52,331 bases of DNA from Luteimonas sp. ANT-B3E (GCA_001683895.1 LXQJ01000018.1:42394-94724); one strand, 5' to 3'. Positions 1 to 9,817 are shown, counted from the first letter of the stretch. Program-made: numbers and translations. Notes: generated by a model not told the origin, from the letters alone.

Positions 1-59
1 CCTTCCGCGGCATTCTCCGACCGGGCGGCTCGGCCAGGTGGTCGTTCCACGGGTGCGGA

Positions 60-65
60 TATACT
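60..65 (+). promoter_or_regulatory. Candidate -10 element for ssb
   Basis: TATACT matches the sigma70 -10 consensus at five of six positions and lies 43 nt before the ssb start. No convincing -35 hexamer is found 15-19 bp upstream, so this is a weak call. I see no LexA-type palindrome here. Confidence 0.3.
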
Positions 66-107
66 CGCAGGCTGGCTGTCCCTCCCGCACTTCTTCAAGG
101 AATCCCC

Positions 108-593
108 ATGGCCCGCGGCATCAACAAGGTGATCCTGGTCGGAAATCTCGGCAACGATCCCGACGTCAAGTACACCCAGGGCGGCATGGCGATCACCACG
201 CTCAGCCTGGCCACCAGCAGCGTCCGCAAGGACAAGGACGGCCAGCAGATCGAGAAGACCGAGTGGCACCGCGTCAAGCTGTTCGGCAAGCTCGGCGAGA
301 TTGCCGGCGAGTACCTCAAGAAGGGCCGGCAGGTGTACATCGAGGGCTCGATCCGCTACGACAAGTTCACCGGCTCCGACGGCGTCGAGAAATACTTCAC
401 CGACATCGTTGCCGACGAGATGCAGATGCTCGGCGGCGGTGGTGCGGAAGGCGCTGGTGGCGCTGGTGGCGGTGAGCGCAGCGCGCGCCCGCAGCGCGCG
501 GACGCCGCGCCCCAGCGCCGGGCCGCCCCGGGCGCCCCCGGCGCGGCGGCGGCGCCGATCGACGACTTCTCGGACGACGACATCCCGTTCTGA
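108..593 (+). CDS. ssb: Single-stranded DNA-binding protein
   Basis: Coats single-stranded DNA during replication, repair and recombination and recruits partner proteins through its C-terminal tip. The first ~110 residues form the SSB OB fold, beginning [15 protein letters not shown] and containing the [15 protein letters not shown] segment. A Gly/Ala/Arg-rich linker (about 115-150) follows, then the acidic tip DDDIPF, which is the universal partner-docking tail. At 161 aa it is about the usual proteobacterial length. The ATG at 108 starts exactly at the conserved N-terminus. Monocistronic or first of its unit; the next gene starts 93 nt downstream. Confidence 0.97.
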   Translation: MARGINKVILVGNLGNDPDVKYTQGGMAITTLSLATSSVRKDKDGQQIEKTEWHRVKLFGKLGEIAGEYLKKGRQVYIEGSIRYDKFTGSDGVEKYFTDIVADEMQMLGGGGAEGAGGAGGGERSARPQRADAAPQRRAAPGAPGAAAAPIDDFSDDDIPF

Positions 594-686
594 TGCGCCC
601 CGGCGCGCGCCGCCGGCGCGCGTCCCCGGCCCGAACCTTGGCGGAGGCGACCCCGGGCGCACCGCGCGTATTCCTGGAGTCCCTGC

Positions 687-1742
687 GTGCAGACATGGCT
701 TGTCACCGGCGGTGCCGGATTCATTGGTGGAAACTTCGTCCTCGAGGCGGTCGCGGCGGGCGTCAAGGTTGTCAACCTCGATGCACTCACCTACGCCGGG
801 AACCTCGACACCCTGGCCCCGCTTGCCGGCGATGACCGCCACGTCTTCGTCCACGGCGACATCGGCGACGGCGCGCTGGTCGCCCGGCTGCTGGCGGAGC
901 ACCGCCCCGACGCGGTGGTCAACTTCGCGGCTGAAAGCCACGTCGACCGCTCCATCGACGGTCCCATGGCTTTTGTCCAGACCAATGTGGTCGGCACCCT
1001 GGCGCTGCTGGAGGGCGTACGCGACCACTGGCGCACGCTTGAAGGCGCAGCGCGCGATGCCTTCCGCTTCCTGCACGTGTCAACCGACGAGGTATACGGC
1101 TCGCTGGGCGACAGCGGAAAATTCCGTGAGGACACGCCGTACGCGCCCAACTCCCCGTACTCCGCGTCGAAGGCCGCGTCCGACCACCTGGTGCGCGCGT
1201 TCCACCACACCTACGGGCTGCCGGTGCTGACCACCAACTGCTCCAACAACTACGGTCCGTACCAGTTCCCCGAAAAGCTCATCCCGCTGGTCATCGCCAA
1301 GGCGCTGGCCGGCGAGCCGCTGCCGGTCTACGGCGACGGCCGCAATGTCCGCGACTGGCTGTATGTCGGCGACCACTGCGGCGCGATCCGCGCGGTGCTG
1401 GAGCGCGGGCGCGTGGGCGAGACCTACAACGTCGGCGGCGAGGCCGAGCGCGAGAACATCGTGGTGGTCAAGACCATCTGCGCGCTGCTCGACGCGCAGC
1501 GGCCGCTGGCCGACGGCCGCGCGCGCGAGTCACTGATCACCTACGTCAAGGACCGTCCGGGACACGACCGTCGCTACGCGATCGATGCGTCCAAGCTGCA
1601 TGGCGAACTCGGCTGGTCGCCGTCGCTCGGCTTCGACGAGGGCATGGCGCGCACGGTGCAGTGGTACCTCGACCACCAGCCCTGGGTGCAGCGCGTGCTT
1701 GATGGCAGCTACCGCCTCGAACGCATCGGGAGCGCCGCGTGA
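687..1742 (+). CDS. rfbB: dTDP-glucose 4,6-dehydratase
   Basis: Second step of dTDP-L-rhamnose synthesis: NAD-dependent conversion of dTDP-glucose to dTDP-4-keto-6-deoxyglucose in the cytoplasm. It is an extended SDR of 351 aa, about the family length. The Rossmann motif GGAGFIG is at residues 8-14, the STDEVYG segment with T133-D134-E135 holds the catalytic acid/base residues, and YSASK supplies Tyr158 and Lys162. The start is GTG at 687, preceded by TGGAG (675-679), and lies directly at the conserved [10 protein letters not shown]-terminus. The stop overlaps the next start by 4 nt (GTGA, 1739-1742), as expected for translational coupling in an rmlBACD operon. Confidence 0.96.
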   Translation: MQTWLVTGGAGFIGGNFVLEAVAAGVKVVNLDALTYAGNLDTLAPLAGDDRHVFVHGDIGDGALVARLLAEHRPDAVVNFAAESHVDRSIDGPMAFVQTNVVGTLALLEGVRDHWRTLEGAARDAFRFLHVSTDEVYGSLGDSGKFREDTPYAPNSPYSASKAASDHLVRAFHHTYGLPVLTTNCSNNYGPYQFPEKLIPLVIAKALAGEPLPVYGDGRNVRDWLYVGDHCGAIRAVLERGRVGETYNVGGEAERENIVVVKTICALLDAQRPLADGRARESLITYVKDRPGHDRRYAIDASKLHGELGWSPSLGFDEGMARTVQWYLDHQPWVQRVLDGSYRLERIGSAA

Positions 1743-2626
1743 CCGCGCGCCGCGGCATCGTGCTGGCCGGCGGGTCGGGCACCCGGCTGTACCCGCTGAC
1801 CCAGACCGTCAGCAAGCAGCTGCTACCGGTGTACGACAAGCCGATGGTCTACTACCCGCTCAGCGCGCTGATGCTGGCCGGGATCCGCGAGGTGCTGGTC
1901 ATCAACACCCCGCACGAGCAGGCGCTGTTCCAGCAGCTGCTCGGCGACGGCTCGCGCTGGGGCATGGACATCCGCTATGCCGCACAGCCGAGCCCCGACG
2001 GACTGGCCCAGGCATACCTCATCGGGCGCGAGTTCGTCGACGCCAAGCCCAGCTGCTTGGTGCTGGGCGACAACATCTTCCACGGCCACGGTTTCACAGA
2101 GCTGCTGAAGCGCGCGGATGTGCGCGACCACGGTGCGACGGTGTTCGGCTACTGGGTGGGTGATCCGGAGCGTTACGGCGTGGCGGAGTTCGACGCGCAG
2201 GGCAGGGTGGTGGGCCTGGAAGAGAAGCCGAAGTCGCCGCGCTCCAACTACGCAGTCACCGGCCTGTACTTCTACGACGGCCGCGCCAGCGACTTCGCCG
2301 CGTCGCTCAGGCCGTCGCCGCGCGGCGAGCTCGAGATCACCGACCTGAACCAGTGCTACCTCGACGAGGGCACACTGCATCTGGAGCAGCTGGGCCGCGG
2401 CTACGCGTGGCTCGACACCGGCACCCACCAGTCGCTGCTGGAAGCGTCGAACTTCATCGAGACGGTCGAGGCGCGGCAGGGCCTTCGCGTGTGCTGTCCC
2501 GAGGAGATTGCATGGCAGAACGGCTGGATCGGCGACGAGGACCTCGAGCGCCTCGCAGCGCCCCTGGCCAAGAACGGCTACGGACAGTACCTGCTGTCGC
2601 TGGCCAAGCGCGGGGTGGTGCGGTGA
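1739..2626 (+). CDS. rfbA: Glucose-1-phosphate thymidylyltransferase
   Basis: First step of the dTDP-rhamnose pathway: glucose-1-phosphate + dTTP to dTDP-glucose. The 295-aa protein carries the nucleotidyltransferase signature [11 protein letters not shown] followed by [12 protein letters not shown] (Lys of the sugar-phosphate site) near the N-terminus, plus the LGDNIFHG metal-binding Asp segment. Full length for the RmlA family. The start is GTG at 1739, inside the rfbB stop, and the stop overlaps the rfbC start by 4 nt. Gene order is B-A-C-D, with activation enzyme second, as in many Xanthomonadaceae. Confidence 0.96.
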   Translation: MTARRGIVLAGGSGTRLYPLTQTVSKQLLPVYDKPMVYYPLSALMLAGIREVLVINTPHEQALFQQLLGDGSRWGMDIRYAAQPSPDGLAQAYLIGREFVDAKPSCLVLGDNIFHGHGFTELLKRADVRDHGATVFGYWVGDPERYGVAEFDAQGRVVGLEEKPKSPRSNYAVTGLYFYDGRASDFAASLRPSPRGELEITDLNQCYLDEGTLHLEQLGRGYAWLDTGTHQSLLEASNFIETVEARQGLRVCCPEEIAWQNGWIGDEDLERLAAPLAKNGYGQYLLSLAKRGVVR

Positions 2627-3180
2627 AGCTGGTCGAGACCGGCCTGCCGGGCTGCGTGGTGATCGAGCCGCAGGTGTTCGGCGACGAGCGCGGCTATTTC
2701 TACGAGTCCTTCAACGTCGACAGACTGGCGCAGCACGGCCTGTCGCCGACGTTCGTGCAGGGCAACGTCTCGTCGTCCACGCAGGGCGTGCTGCGCGGCC
2801 TGCATTACCAGTGGCCGAAGCCGCAGGGCAAGTACGTGTCGGTGATCGAAGGCGAGGTCTGGGACGTCGCGGTTGACATCCGTCGCGGGTCGCCGACGTT
2901 CGGGCAGTGGACCGCGGTGGTGCTCAATGCCGAGAACAAGCGCCATTTCTACATCCCCGAGGGCTTCGCGCACGGATTCGTGACGCTCAGCGAGCGCGCC
3001 GTGTTCACCTACCTGTGTACCGCGACGTACAACCGTGACGCGGACGCCGCCATCCGCTGGGACGATGCCAGCCTGGCGATCGACTGGCCGGTGGCGGCGC
3101 CACGGCTGTCGGGAAAGGACGCGCAGGCGCCACTGCTGGCCGACGTCACGCAGGACCGCCTGCCGGTCTATCAGCCGTGA
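2623..3180 (+). CDS. rfbC: dTDP-4-dehydrorhamnose 3,5-epimerase
   Basis: Epimerises C3 and C5 of dTDP-4-keto-6-deoxyglucose, the third step to dTDP-L-rhamnose. The reading frame stays open well upstream, but the conserved protein begins at GTG 2623 ([16 protein letters not shown]), which overlaps the rfbA stop by 4 nt. That gives 185 aa, the normal RmlC size. Cupin features are present: [10 protein letters not shown], the substrate-binding segment LRGLHYQ with its catalytic His, and IPEGFAHGF. The stop overlaps rfbD by 4 nt (GTGA). Confidence 0.95.
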   Translation: MKLVETGLPGCVVIEPQVFGDERGYFYESFNVDRLAQHGLSPTFVQGNVSSSTQGVLRGLHYQWPKPQGKYVSVIEGEVWDVAVDIRRGSPTFGQWTAVVLNAENKRHFYIPEGFAHGFVTLSERAVFTYLCTATYNRDADAAIRWDDASLAIDWPVAAPRLSGKDAQAPLLADVTQDRLPVYQP

Positions 3181-4070
3181 GGCTGCTGCTGCTCGGCGCC
3201 ACGGGGCAGGTGGGCCACGAGCTGCGCCGCAGCCTGGCGCCACTCGGCACCGTGGTCTGCGCCGCGCGCAGCGGCCAGCTGGCCGATGGCGGCGCCTGCG
3301 AGGTCGCGGATTTCGACCAGCCCCAGGGCCTGCCGGCGCTGGTCGCGCGCATCGCGCCGGACGTGGTGGTCAACGCTGCGGCCTACACTGCTGTGGATGC
3401 CGCCGAGAACGACCGCGCCGCGGCGTTCCGCGCCAACGCCGACGCGCCCCAGGCCTTGGCCGATGCCTGTGCGAAGCGCGGCGCGCTGCTGGTCCACTAC
3501 TCGACCGATTACGTCTTCGACGGCAGCGGCAGCCGGCCCTACCGCGAGGACGACCCCACCGCGCCGCTCGGGGTCTACGGTGCCAGCAAGCTCGCCGGCG
3601 AACACGCGGTGCGCGGCAGTGGCGCGAGCCACATGGTGTTCCGCACCGCCTGGGTATACGCCAGCCACGGCCGCAACTTCCTGCGCACGATGCTGCGGCT
3701 CGCCGGCGAGCGCGACGAGCTGCGTGTGGTCGCCGACCAGGTCGGCACGCCGACGCCGGCGGCGCTGATCGCCGACGTCACCGCGGCGGCGCTACGCGCG
3801 CCGCCGGCCTCCGGGCTGTGGCACCTGACCGCGCGCGGGCACACGACGTGGCACGGTTTCGCGGCGGAGATCGTGCGCCAGGCGCACGCTGCCGGGCGGC
3901 TGCAGCGGGTGCCCGCCGTGGTACCCATCACGACCGCGGAGTTTCCGACGCCGGCGGCCCGTCCGGCGTATTCCTGCCTCGACGTGTCGCGACTGCAGCG
4001 GGATCTCGATATCGCGCTGCCTGCATGGGACGACGCGCTGGCCTCGGCGGTCGCGGCGATGCCGCGCTAG
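3177..4070 (+). CDS. rfbD: dTDP-4-dehydrorhamnose reductase
   Basis: Final NAD(P)H-dependent reduction giving dTDP-L-rhamnose. The 297-aa SDR begins [13 protein letters not shown] with the nucleotide-binding GxxGxxG at the very N-terminus. It contains NAAAYTAVDAAE, the YSTDYVFDG segment and the catalytic YGASK. The C-terminal EFPTPAARPAYSCLD segment is typical of RmlD sugar-nucleotide binding. Starts on GTG within the rfbC stop. It ends the four-gene rml operon; a 144-nt gap follows without an obvious U-tract terminator. Confidence 0.95.
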   Translation: MRLLLLGATGQVGHELRRSLAPLGTVVCAARSGQLADGGACEVADFDQPQGLPALVARIAPDVVVNAAAYTAVDAAENDRAAAFRANADAPQALADACAKRGALLVHYSTDYVFDGSGSRPYREDDPTAPLGVYGASKLAGEHAVRGSGASHMVFRTAWVYASHGRNFLRTMLRLAGERDELRVVADQVGTPTPAALIADVTAAALRAPPASGLWHLTARGHTTWHGFAAEIVRQAHAAGRLQRVPAVVPITTAEFPTPAARPAYSCLDVSRLQRDLDIALPAWDDALASAVAAMPR

Positions 4071-4214
4071 CAACGTCGACTTTCACACCTTCCGCGGCTT
4101 ACAGTCGCGCCGCAGGACGCGGCGTGCCAGGCACGCCCGCACCCGCGCACATCGGGTATGGGGCCCGGTGGCGCGCCGACGTCGATGGCGTCGCAATCAG
4201 CAGGAGATGGCGTG

Positions 4215-6188
4215 ATGGGGAAGGGATGCAGAATGTTGGCCGTGGCGACGGCGCTGGCGTGCGCGATGCCGCAGGCGGCTGCCGTCGACGTGGCGAAGTA
4301 CGTCAAGCGCGACCAGTTCGAGGAGATCAAGATCTCGCCGAACGGCGATTTCTACGCAGCGACCGTGCCGATGGAGGACCGCACCGTCCTCGCGGTGCTG
4401 AGCCGCGCGGACAACAAGATCGTGACCTCGTTCAACACCGGCCGCAATACCGCGATCGCGGATTTCGTGTGGGTCAATGCGCGCCAACTGGTCGTCAGCG
4501 CGGCCGAGAAGTTCGGTTCGATGGACGAGCCACGGCTGACCGGTGAGCTGTACCGCGTCGACACCAGTGGCGGCGCCGAGATGCTGGTCGGGCAGCGCCT
4601 GAACCACCAGCAGACCGGCACCAACATCAAGACCAAGAAGGCCGAGCAGGTCGCGGCGTTTCTGACCGACGACCTGCCCGCCGACGATCGCCACGTGGTC
4701 ATCTCGGTGATGCCCTTCACCGCGGATCCGTTCACGCGCGCGGAGCGGATGGACGTCAACAGCGGCCGTCGGATCCCGATCGCGCGCGCGCCGGTCCGCA
4801 ACGCCCGCTTCGTCACCGACAACGCCGGCGTGGTGCGCTTCGCCCTGGGCGCCGGCATCGACAACGTCAACAAGCTCTATTACCGCAAGGGCGATGGCGC
4901 CGAGTGGCAGCTGGTCAATGACGAAGCCAGCACCGCGCGGATCGAGAAGGCGATCGGCTTCTCCGCCGACAACGCCACCGCCTACCTGCAGGTGGAACAT
5001 GCAGACGGCCCTGACGCGATCGTGGCGATGGACGCGGGCACGCTGGCGCGCACGCCGGTCCTCCGCGACGACAACGTGGACCCGCACACGATCATCCGCA
5101 GGCCCGGCACGGCGGTGCCCGTCGGCGTCGTGTTCCTGGACGGCAGGCCGCGCAGCGCCTTCTTCGACGAAGCGTCGAGCGAGGCCCGACTGCAGCGCAG
5201 CCTGGAAGCGGCGTTCCCCGGCGACTTCCCGGTGGTGACGTCGAGCACCGACGACGGCCGCCTGACGCTGGTCCACACGCGGAGCAATCGCAACCCGGGC
5301 GACTTCTTCGTCTTCGACACCCAGGCCAAGAGCGCCGAGCACCTGATCAGCAGCCGCAACTGGTTCGACCCGGACAGGATGGCCGCGGCGCAGCCGGTGT
5401 CGTTCAAGGCCCGCGATGGCCTGGTCATCAACGGGTTCCTGACCCTGCCCTCAGCCGGGGGCCGCCACCTGGCGATGGTGGTGATGCCGCACGGCGGCCC
5501 GTTCGGGGTCCAGGACGAGTGGGCGTTCGACACCGACAGCCAGCTGCTGGCCGCGGCCGGCTATGCGGTGCTGCGGGTCAATTTCCGCGGTTCCGGCAAC
5601 TATGGACGTGCGTTCCGGCATGCCGGCGCGCGGCAGTGGGGCGGGCGGATGCAGGATGACGTCACCGACGCTACCCGCTGGGCGATCACCGAGGGCTACG
5701 CGGATCCGAAGCGCATCTGCCTGTTCGGCGCGAGCTACGGCGGCTACGCCTCGCTGATGGGCGTCGCGCGCGAACCCGACTTGTATCGCTGCGCCGCGGG
5801 CTATGTCGGTGTCTACGACCTGCCGATGATGCACTCGCGTGGCGACATCCAGCAGCGAGGCTCGGGCGAGACGTTCCTCAACGAATGGATCGGACCCAAG
5901 GCGGAGCTGGCCGCCGTTTCGCCCAATCGCATGGCGGATCGCATCAGGGTGCCGGTGTTCCTCGCCGCCGGCGGCGCCGACGAGCGCGCGCCGATCGAGC
6001 ACAGCCGCATGATGGAGCGCGCGCTCTTGGCGGCCGGGGTTCCGGTAGAGACGCTGTATTACCCGACGGAGGGCCACGGGTTCTACGTCGAGTCCAACCG
6101 CGTCGCGTTCTACACCCGGCTGCTGGCCTTCCTGAACCGCCACATCGGAGGCAGCGCCGCAACCTCCGGCGTCGCGGGCGCGGACTGA
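4215..6188 (+). CDS. Secreted S9-family prolyl oligopeptidase-like peptidase
   Basis: Predicted exported serine peptidase of clan SC family S9. The frame is open from 4158, but AGGAG at 4202-4206 fits ATG 4215 (or GTG 4212), which begins a clean signal peptide (MGKGCRMLAVATALACAMPQ) cleaved near AAA-VD. The mature N-terminal half is a likely beta-propeller. The C-terminal alpha/beta hydrolase domain has the nucleophile motif GASYGGY (Ser507), Asp589 in GGADERAP and His621 in EGHGF, a complete triad in 657 aa. It sits between the rml operon and a glycosyltransferase starting 2 nt after its stop, so it may share the transcript. Substrate unknown. Confidence 0.88.
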   Translation: MGKGCRMLAVATALACAMPQAAAVDVAKYVKRDQFEEIKISPNGDFYAATVPMEDRTVLAVLSRADNKIVTSFNTGRNTAIADFVWVNARQLVVSAAEKFGSMDEPRLTGELYRVDTSGGAEMLVGQRLNHQQTGTNIKTKKAEQVAAFLTDDLPADDRHVVISVMPFTADPFTRAERMDVNSGRRIPIARAPVRNARFVTDNAGVVRFALGAGIDNVNKLYYRKGDGAEWQLVNDEASTARIEKAIGFSADNATAYLQVEHADGPDAIVAMDAGTLARTPVLRDDNVDPHTIIRRPGTAVPVGVVFLDGRPRSAFFDEASSEARLQRSLEAAFPGDFPVVTSSTDDGRLTLVHTRSNRNPGDFFVFDTQAKSAEHLISSRNWFDPDRMAAAQPVSFKARDGLVINGFLTLPSAGGRHLAMVVMPHGGPFGVQDEWAFDTDSQLLAAAGYAVLRVNFRGSGNYGRAFRHAGARQWGGRMQDDVTDATRWAITEGYADPKRICLFGASYGGYASLMGVAREPDLYRCAAGYVGVYDLPMMHSRGDIQQRGSGETFLNEWIGPKAELAAVSPNRMADRIRVPVFLAAGGADERAPIEHSRMMERALLAAGVPVETLYYPTEGHGFYVESNRVAFYTRLLAFLNRHIGGSAATSGVAGAD

Positions 6189-6189
6189 G

Positions 6190-7386
6190 ATGCAGGTCCA
6201 CGAGGCGACAGATCCAGGCGCAGGCGACGCAGGTCCCCTCGAGCTGACGATCCTCATGCCCTGCCTCGACGAGGCAGAGACCTTGGGCACGTGCATCCGC
6301 AAGGCGCAGGCGTTCCTGTCGTCGTCGGGCGTCCAGGGCGAGGTCGTGGTCGCGGACAACGGCAGCCGCGACGGGTCCCGGGACATCGCCATTGCCGAAG
6401 GCGCGCGCGTGGTCGACGTCGCGGAGCGGGGCTACGGTGCCGCCCTGACGGCCGGCATCCAGTCTGCCCACGGCCGTTACGTGGTGATGGGCGATGCCGA
6501 CGACTCCTACGATTTTTCGCGCCTCATGCCTTACCTGGAGGCGCTGCGGAGCGGACATGACCTCGTGATCGGGAACCGCTTCCAGGGCGGGATCGCACCG
6601 GGTGCGATGCCGTTCCTGCACCGGTATCTCGGCAACCCGGCGCTGAGCTTCCTCGGGCGGCTGTTCTTCGGCGTGCCCGTGCGCGACTTCCACTGCGGAC
6701 TGCGTGGATTCCACCGCGACCGCGTCCGCGCGCTGGGACTCGCCACCACCGGCATGGAGTTCGCCAGCGAGATGGTGGTCAAGGCCTCGCTCGCGGGCTA
6801 TCGCATCGGCGAGGTGCCGACCACGCTGCAGCCCGACGGGCGGTCGCGCCCCCCGCATCTGCGGACCTGGCGCGACGGGTGGCGGCACCTGCGGTTCCTG
6901 CTGGTGCACAGCCCGCGCTGGCTGTTCCTGCTGCCCGGTTTCGCGCTGGTCGCGGTGGGTACCGTGGCGATGGCCGTGATCGGCATGCGGACGGTCGAGA
7001 TCGCGGGCGTTAACCTCGACGTGCACACGCTGTCCTACGCCGGGGCGGCGATCCTGCTCGGCGTGCAGATGGTGCTGTTCTCGTTGCTGACCACGGCGAC
7101 GGGCATCCGTAACGGCTGGCTGCCCGATGATCGCGCCGCCAGCGGACTGCTGTCCGCGCTGACGCTCGAGCGCTGCCTGCTGGCCGCGGCGCTGCTGTTC
7201 CTGGCGGGCCTGGCGATGTCCGTCCATGCGGTCTACCTGTGGGCCGCGCGGGATTTCGGCGGGCTCGATCCGCGTGAAACGCTGCGCTGGGTGACGCCAT
7301 CGGTCGCGCTGATGGGAGTCGGTGGGGAGATCGCGCTCGCCGCGTTCTTCCTGGAAGCGCTGCGCCTGCCGGACGCGCACAGGTGA
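6190..7386 (+). CDS. Family 2 glycosyltransferase with C-terminal membrane helices
   Basis: Probably transfers a sugar from a nucleotide donor to a polyprenyl-phosphate or glycan acceptor at the inner face of the inner membrane. The GT2 fold covers about residues 18-235: LTILMPCLDEAETLG, VVADNGSRDGS and the metal-binding GDADDSYDF. Four hydrophobic segments follow (about 240-265, 280-303, 322-345, 362-392), as in DPM1/GtrB-like polyprenyl-phosphate transferases. ATG 6190 lies 2 nt after the preceding stop. The stop overlaps the methyltransferase start (GTGA, 7383-7386). The acceptor and sugar cannot be read from sequence. Confidence 0.85.
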   Translation: MQVHEATDPGAGDAGPLELTILMPCLDEAETLGTCIRKAQAFLSSSGVQGEVVVADNGSRDGSRDIAIAEGARVVDVAERGYGAALTAGIQSAHGRYVVMGDADDSYDFSRLMPYLEALRSGHDLVIGNRFQGGIAPGAMPFLHRYLGNPALSFLGRLFFGVPVRDFHCGLRGFHRDRVRALGLATTGMEFASEMVVKASLAGYRIGEVPTTLQPDGRSRPPHLRTWRDGWRHLRFLLVHSPRWLFLLPGFALVAVGTVAMAVIGMRTVEIAGVNLDVHTLSYAGAAILLGVQMVLFSLLTTATGIRNGWLPDDRAASGLLSALTLERCLLAAALLFLAGLAMSVHAVYLWAARDFGGLDPRETLRWVTPSVALMGVGGEIALAAFFLEALRLPDAHR

Positions 7387-8072
7387 ACCGCAGCGGCAAG
7401 GAGGTCAATGCGCAGTACAACAGCGCGCGGGGGGGCGGCATCACGGATCGCGTGTCGACCCGCATGCGGCGCCGGATGTACGCACACTTCATCGCCGCGG
7501 GAGTGGCCGACGACGACCGCATCCTCGATGTCGGCGTGACCAGCGACCGCGACCAGCTGGCATCCAACTACCTGGAGGCATGGCATCCGCGCAAGGACCG
7601 GATCACCGCATGCGGCATCGACGACGCCTCGTTCTTGGAGGACCTGTACCCCGGCATGCGGTTCGTCCATGGCGACGGCAAGGCGCTGCCGTTCCCCGCG
7701 CAAAGCTTCGACTGGGTGCACGCCAGCGCGGTGCTGGAGCACGTGGGCTCTGCGGCGGAGCAGGCGCGATTCCTGGCCGAACTCCATCGGGTGTGCAGCA
7801 AGGGGATCTTCGTCACCACCCCGAACCGCTGGTTCCCGGTCGAGTTCCACACCGTGTTGCCGCTGCTGCACTGGCTGCCGGCAGCGTGGTTCCGGGCGCT
7901 GCTGCGCACGCTGGGCCATCACACGCTGGCACGGGAAGACAACCTGAACCTGCTCGGTCGCCGTGAGCTCAATGCGGCGTGTGCACAGGCCGGCCTCAAG
8001 GACTGGAAGGTCCAGAGCGTGTCGCTCGGTGGTTGGCCGAGCAACCTGCTGCTGGTGGCGCGCCGGCCTTGA
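7383..8072 (+). CDS. Class I SAM-dependent methyltransferase
   Basis: 229-aa methyltransferase, likely acting on a glycan or lipid-linked sugar given its neighbours. Motif I is the variant RILDVGVTSDRD rather than the usual GxGxG. A methyltransferase-11 type core follows: GDGKALPFPAQSFDWVHASA and LEHVG, then a C-terminal hydrophobic stretch (LPLLHWLPAAWFRALL). Starts on GTG inside the upstream glycosyltransferase stop. The stop codon overlaps a TTG start of the next gene (TTGA, 8069-8072). The chain of overlaps argues for one translational unit of glycosyltransferase, methyltransferase and GT-C-like protein. Confidence 0.82.
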   Translation: MNRSGKEVNAQYNSARGGGITDRVSTRMRRRMYAHFIAAGVADDDRILDVGVTSDRDQLASNYLEAWHPRKDRITACGIDDASFLEDLYPGMRFVHGDGKALPFPAQSFDWVHASAVLEHVGSAAEQARFLAELHRVCSKGIFVTTPNRWFPVEFHTVLPLLHWLPAAWFRALLRTLGHHTLAREDNLNLLGRRELNAACAQAGLKDWKVQSVSLGGWPSNLLLVARRP

Positions 8073-9817
8073 GCGAGACAACGGCCGGCACCGTGGAGCA
8101 GGCGTGGCTGTTCGCCTCGCGCGGCGGCGCGGACCGCAGCACCGGATGGCGGGCGCTCGTGGCGGTGCTGTCGACGCTGCTGTTCGTCGCGTTCGTCAGC
8201 CAGCTGCCGGTCGCGCTGCTCGCGGACGCCGGCTACGACGACGCGTGGTTCTGGCAGCGCGCGGATCGCATTGCCACGGGCGGCTGGATGGGCGGCTACG
8301 ACGGGATGACGCTCATCAAGGGCACGGGCTACCCGCTGTTCCTGGCGCTCGCCCATGCGCTCGGCTTGTCCGTGATGACGGCGCAGGCCCTGTTGTACGC
8401 GGGTGGGTGCCTGCTGCTGGGCAATGCGGTGCATCGCGCCAGTGGCCGGCCGTGGCTGTCGCTGCTGCTGCTGCTGGTGCTGCAGTGGCATCCGGCGGCG
8501 CTGGCCTGGGCGCGGCTCCTGCGGGATGCGATCGGCGCAGCGCAGGTGCTGCTGGTGGTGGCCTGCCTGCTGAACTTCCTCTACGCCACACGCGTCCACA
8601 GGCGCGGGCGGCGGTGGGCAGTACTGGCGGGCCTGGTGCTGGCCTGGTCATGGTCGACGCGCGAGGACGGCATCTGGATCGTGCCCGGCCTGATGGTGCT
8701 GGTGCTGGTGCCGGTGGTGCAAGCGTGGCGCGACCTTCCGGAACGCCGGCGGTTGGGCATCGGACTCGGTCTTGCCGCGGTCGCCTGCTGCGGCTGGCTG
8801 GCGCTGGTGGCGACGGCCAACCTGGCGAAGTACGGGGTGTTCGCCACCGTGGAAACACGCGACACGGCCTACGCCGACGCTCTGTCGGCGCTGCAGCGCG
8901 TGCGCGTCGGCGAACCCGTCCCGCATGTGCCCGTCCCACGCGACGTGCGGGGCGCGGTCTACGCGGTCAGCCCGGCGTTCGCCCGGCTGCAGCCGTACTT
9001 CGAAGGCCACGGCCTCTCCTGGAGCGCACCGGGGTGTGGCCTGTATCCGCATACCTGCGGTGACTACGCCGGTGGCTGGTTCATGTGGGCCCTGCGCGAC
9101 GGCGTGGCATCGATCGGCGAGTACGCGTCCGCACCGGGGGCCGACGCTTTTTATCGCCAGGTGGCCGACGACGTCGAGGCGGCCTGCGATGCGGGGCAGC
9201 TCATCTGCGCGCGATGGGCTGTCCCCGGCATGCCGCCGACAACCGCCGCGCAGTGGGCGACCCTGCCCGACCACCTGCGCAGGGCCCTGTCGATGCTGCT
9301 GTGGCAGGGCATCGGTGAGGGACAGACCGAGAGCCACGTCGCCTCGCCGCGGGTGCTCGGGATGTGGGAATTCCTCGGCGGGCCGCGGGTGCCGGATGCT
9401 GCCGACACGCTGGGCGACCGCGCCGACGGCGCGCTGGCCGGGATTCCGCGCGAGGCGGAGGCGCGGATGGCGTACCGGTGGATCAAGCACTGGATCGGCC
9501 TGGGGTATGCCGCGGTGCTGCCGTGGCTGGCCGCGGCGGGGCTTCTCGCGTTCGGTTGGGCGACGGTCGGCCCGCTACGGCAGCGACGGCTGTCGCCGCT
9601 GCTGGTGCTGGCGGCGGCGGCATGGTGCCTCGCTGCCAGCCGCTGGCTGCTGCTCGCGCTGGTGGACATGTCGTCGTTCCCCGCGATCCACGTGCACTAC
9701 ATGCAGCCGGCGTATCCGATGCTGGTGCTCGCAGCTGTGGTGTCCATCGCGCTCGTGGCGCCGGGGACGGCAACCGTCGCTGCGTGCCGTTCGCGGGCAC
9801 CCACGGCGACGGGATGA
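8069..9817 (+). CDS. Polytopic membrane protein, GT-C-like glycosyltransferase candidate
   Basis: The frame is open from 7979; I place the start at TTG 8069, which overlaps the methyltransferase stop (TTGA), giving 582 aa. GTG 8093 is an alternative. The first helix (ALVAVLSTLLFVAFVSQLPVA) is followed by a loop with adjacent acidic residues (AGYDDAWFW) and TLIKGTGYPLFLALAHALG. This layout resembles GT-C enzymes, where acidic residues in the first periplasmic loop are catalytic. About nine to eleven hydrophobic segments occur, with a large loop at about 280-450 containing paired Cys. No family name is certain; the GT-C assignment is inference from topology, motif and context. Confidence 0.65.
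   Translation: MSETTAGTVEQAWLFASRGGADRSTGWRALVAVLSTLLFVAFVSQLPVALLADAGYDDAWFWQRADRIATGGWMGGYDGMTLIKGTGYPLFLALAHALGLSVMTAQALLYAGGCLLLGNAVHRASGRPWLSLLLLLVLQWHPAALAWARLLRDAIGAAQVLLVVACLLNFLYATRVHRRGRRWAVLAGLVLAWSWSTREDGIWIVPGLMVLVLVPVVQAWRDLPERRRLGIGLGLAAVACCGWLALVATANLAKYGVFATVETRDTAYADALSALQRVRVGEPVPHVPVPRDVRGAVYAVSPAFARLQPYFEGHGLSWSAPGCGLYPHTCGDYAGGWFMWALRDGVASIGEYASAPGADAFYRQVADDVEAACDAGQLICARWAVPGMPPTTAAQWATLPDHLRRALSMLLWQGIGEGQTESHVASPRVLGMWEFLGGPRVPDAADTLGDRADGALAGIPREAEARMAYRWIKHWIGLGYAAVLPWLAAAGLLAFGWATVGPLRQRRLSPLLVLAAAAWCLAASRWLLLALVDMSSFPAIHVHYMQPAYPMLVLAAVVSIALVAPGTATVAACRSRAPTATG

Noticed and set aside
1-107. LexA box or upstream gene end before ssb
   Set aside because: No palindrome or coding signal could be supported.
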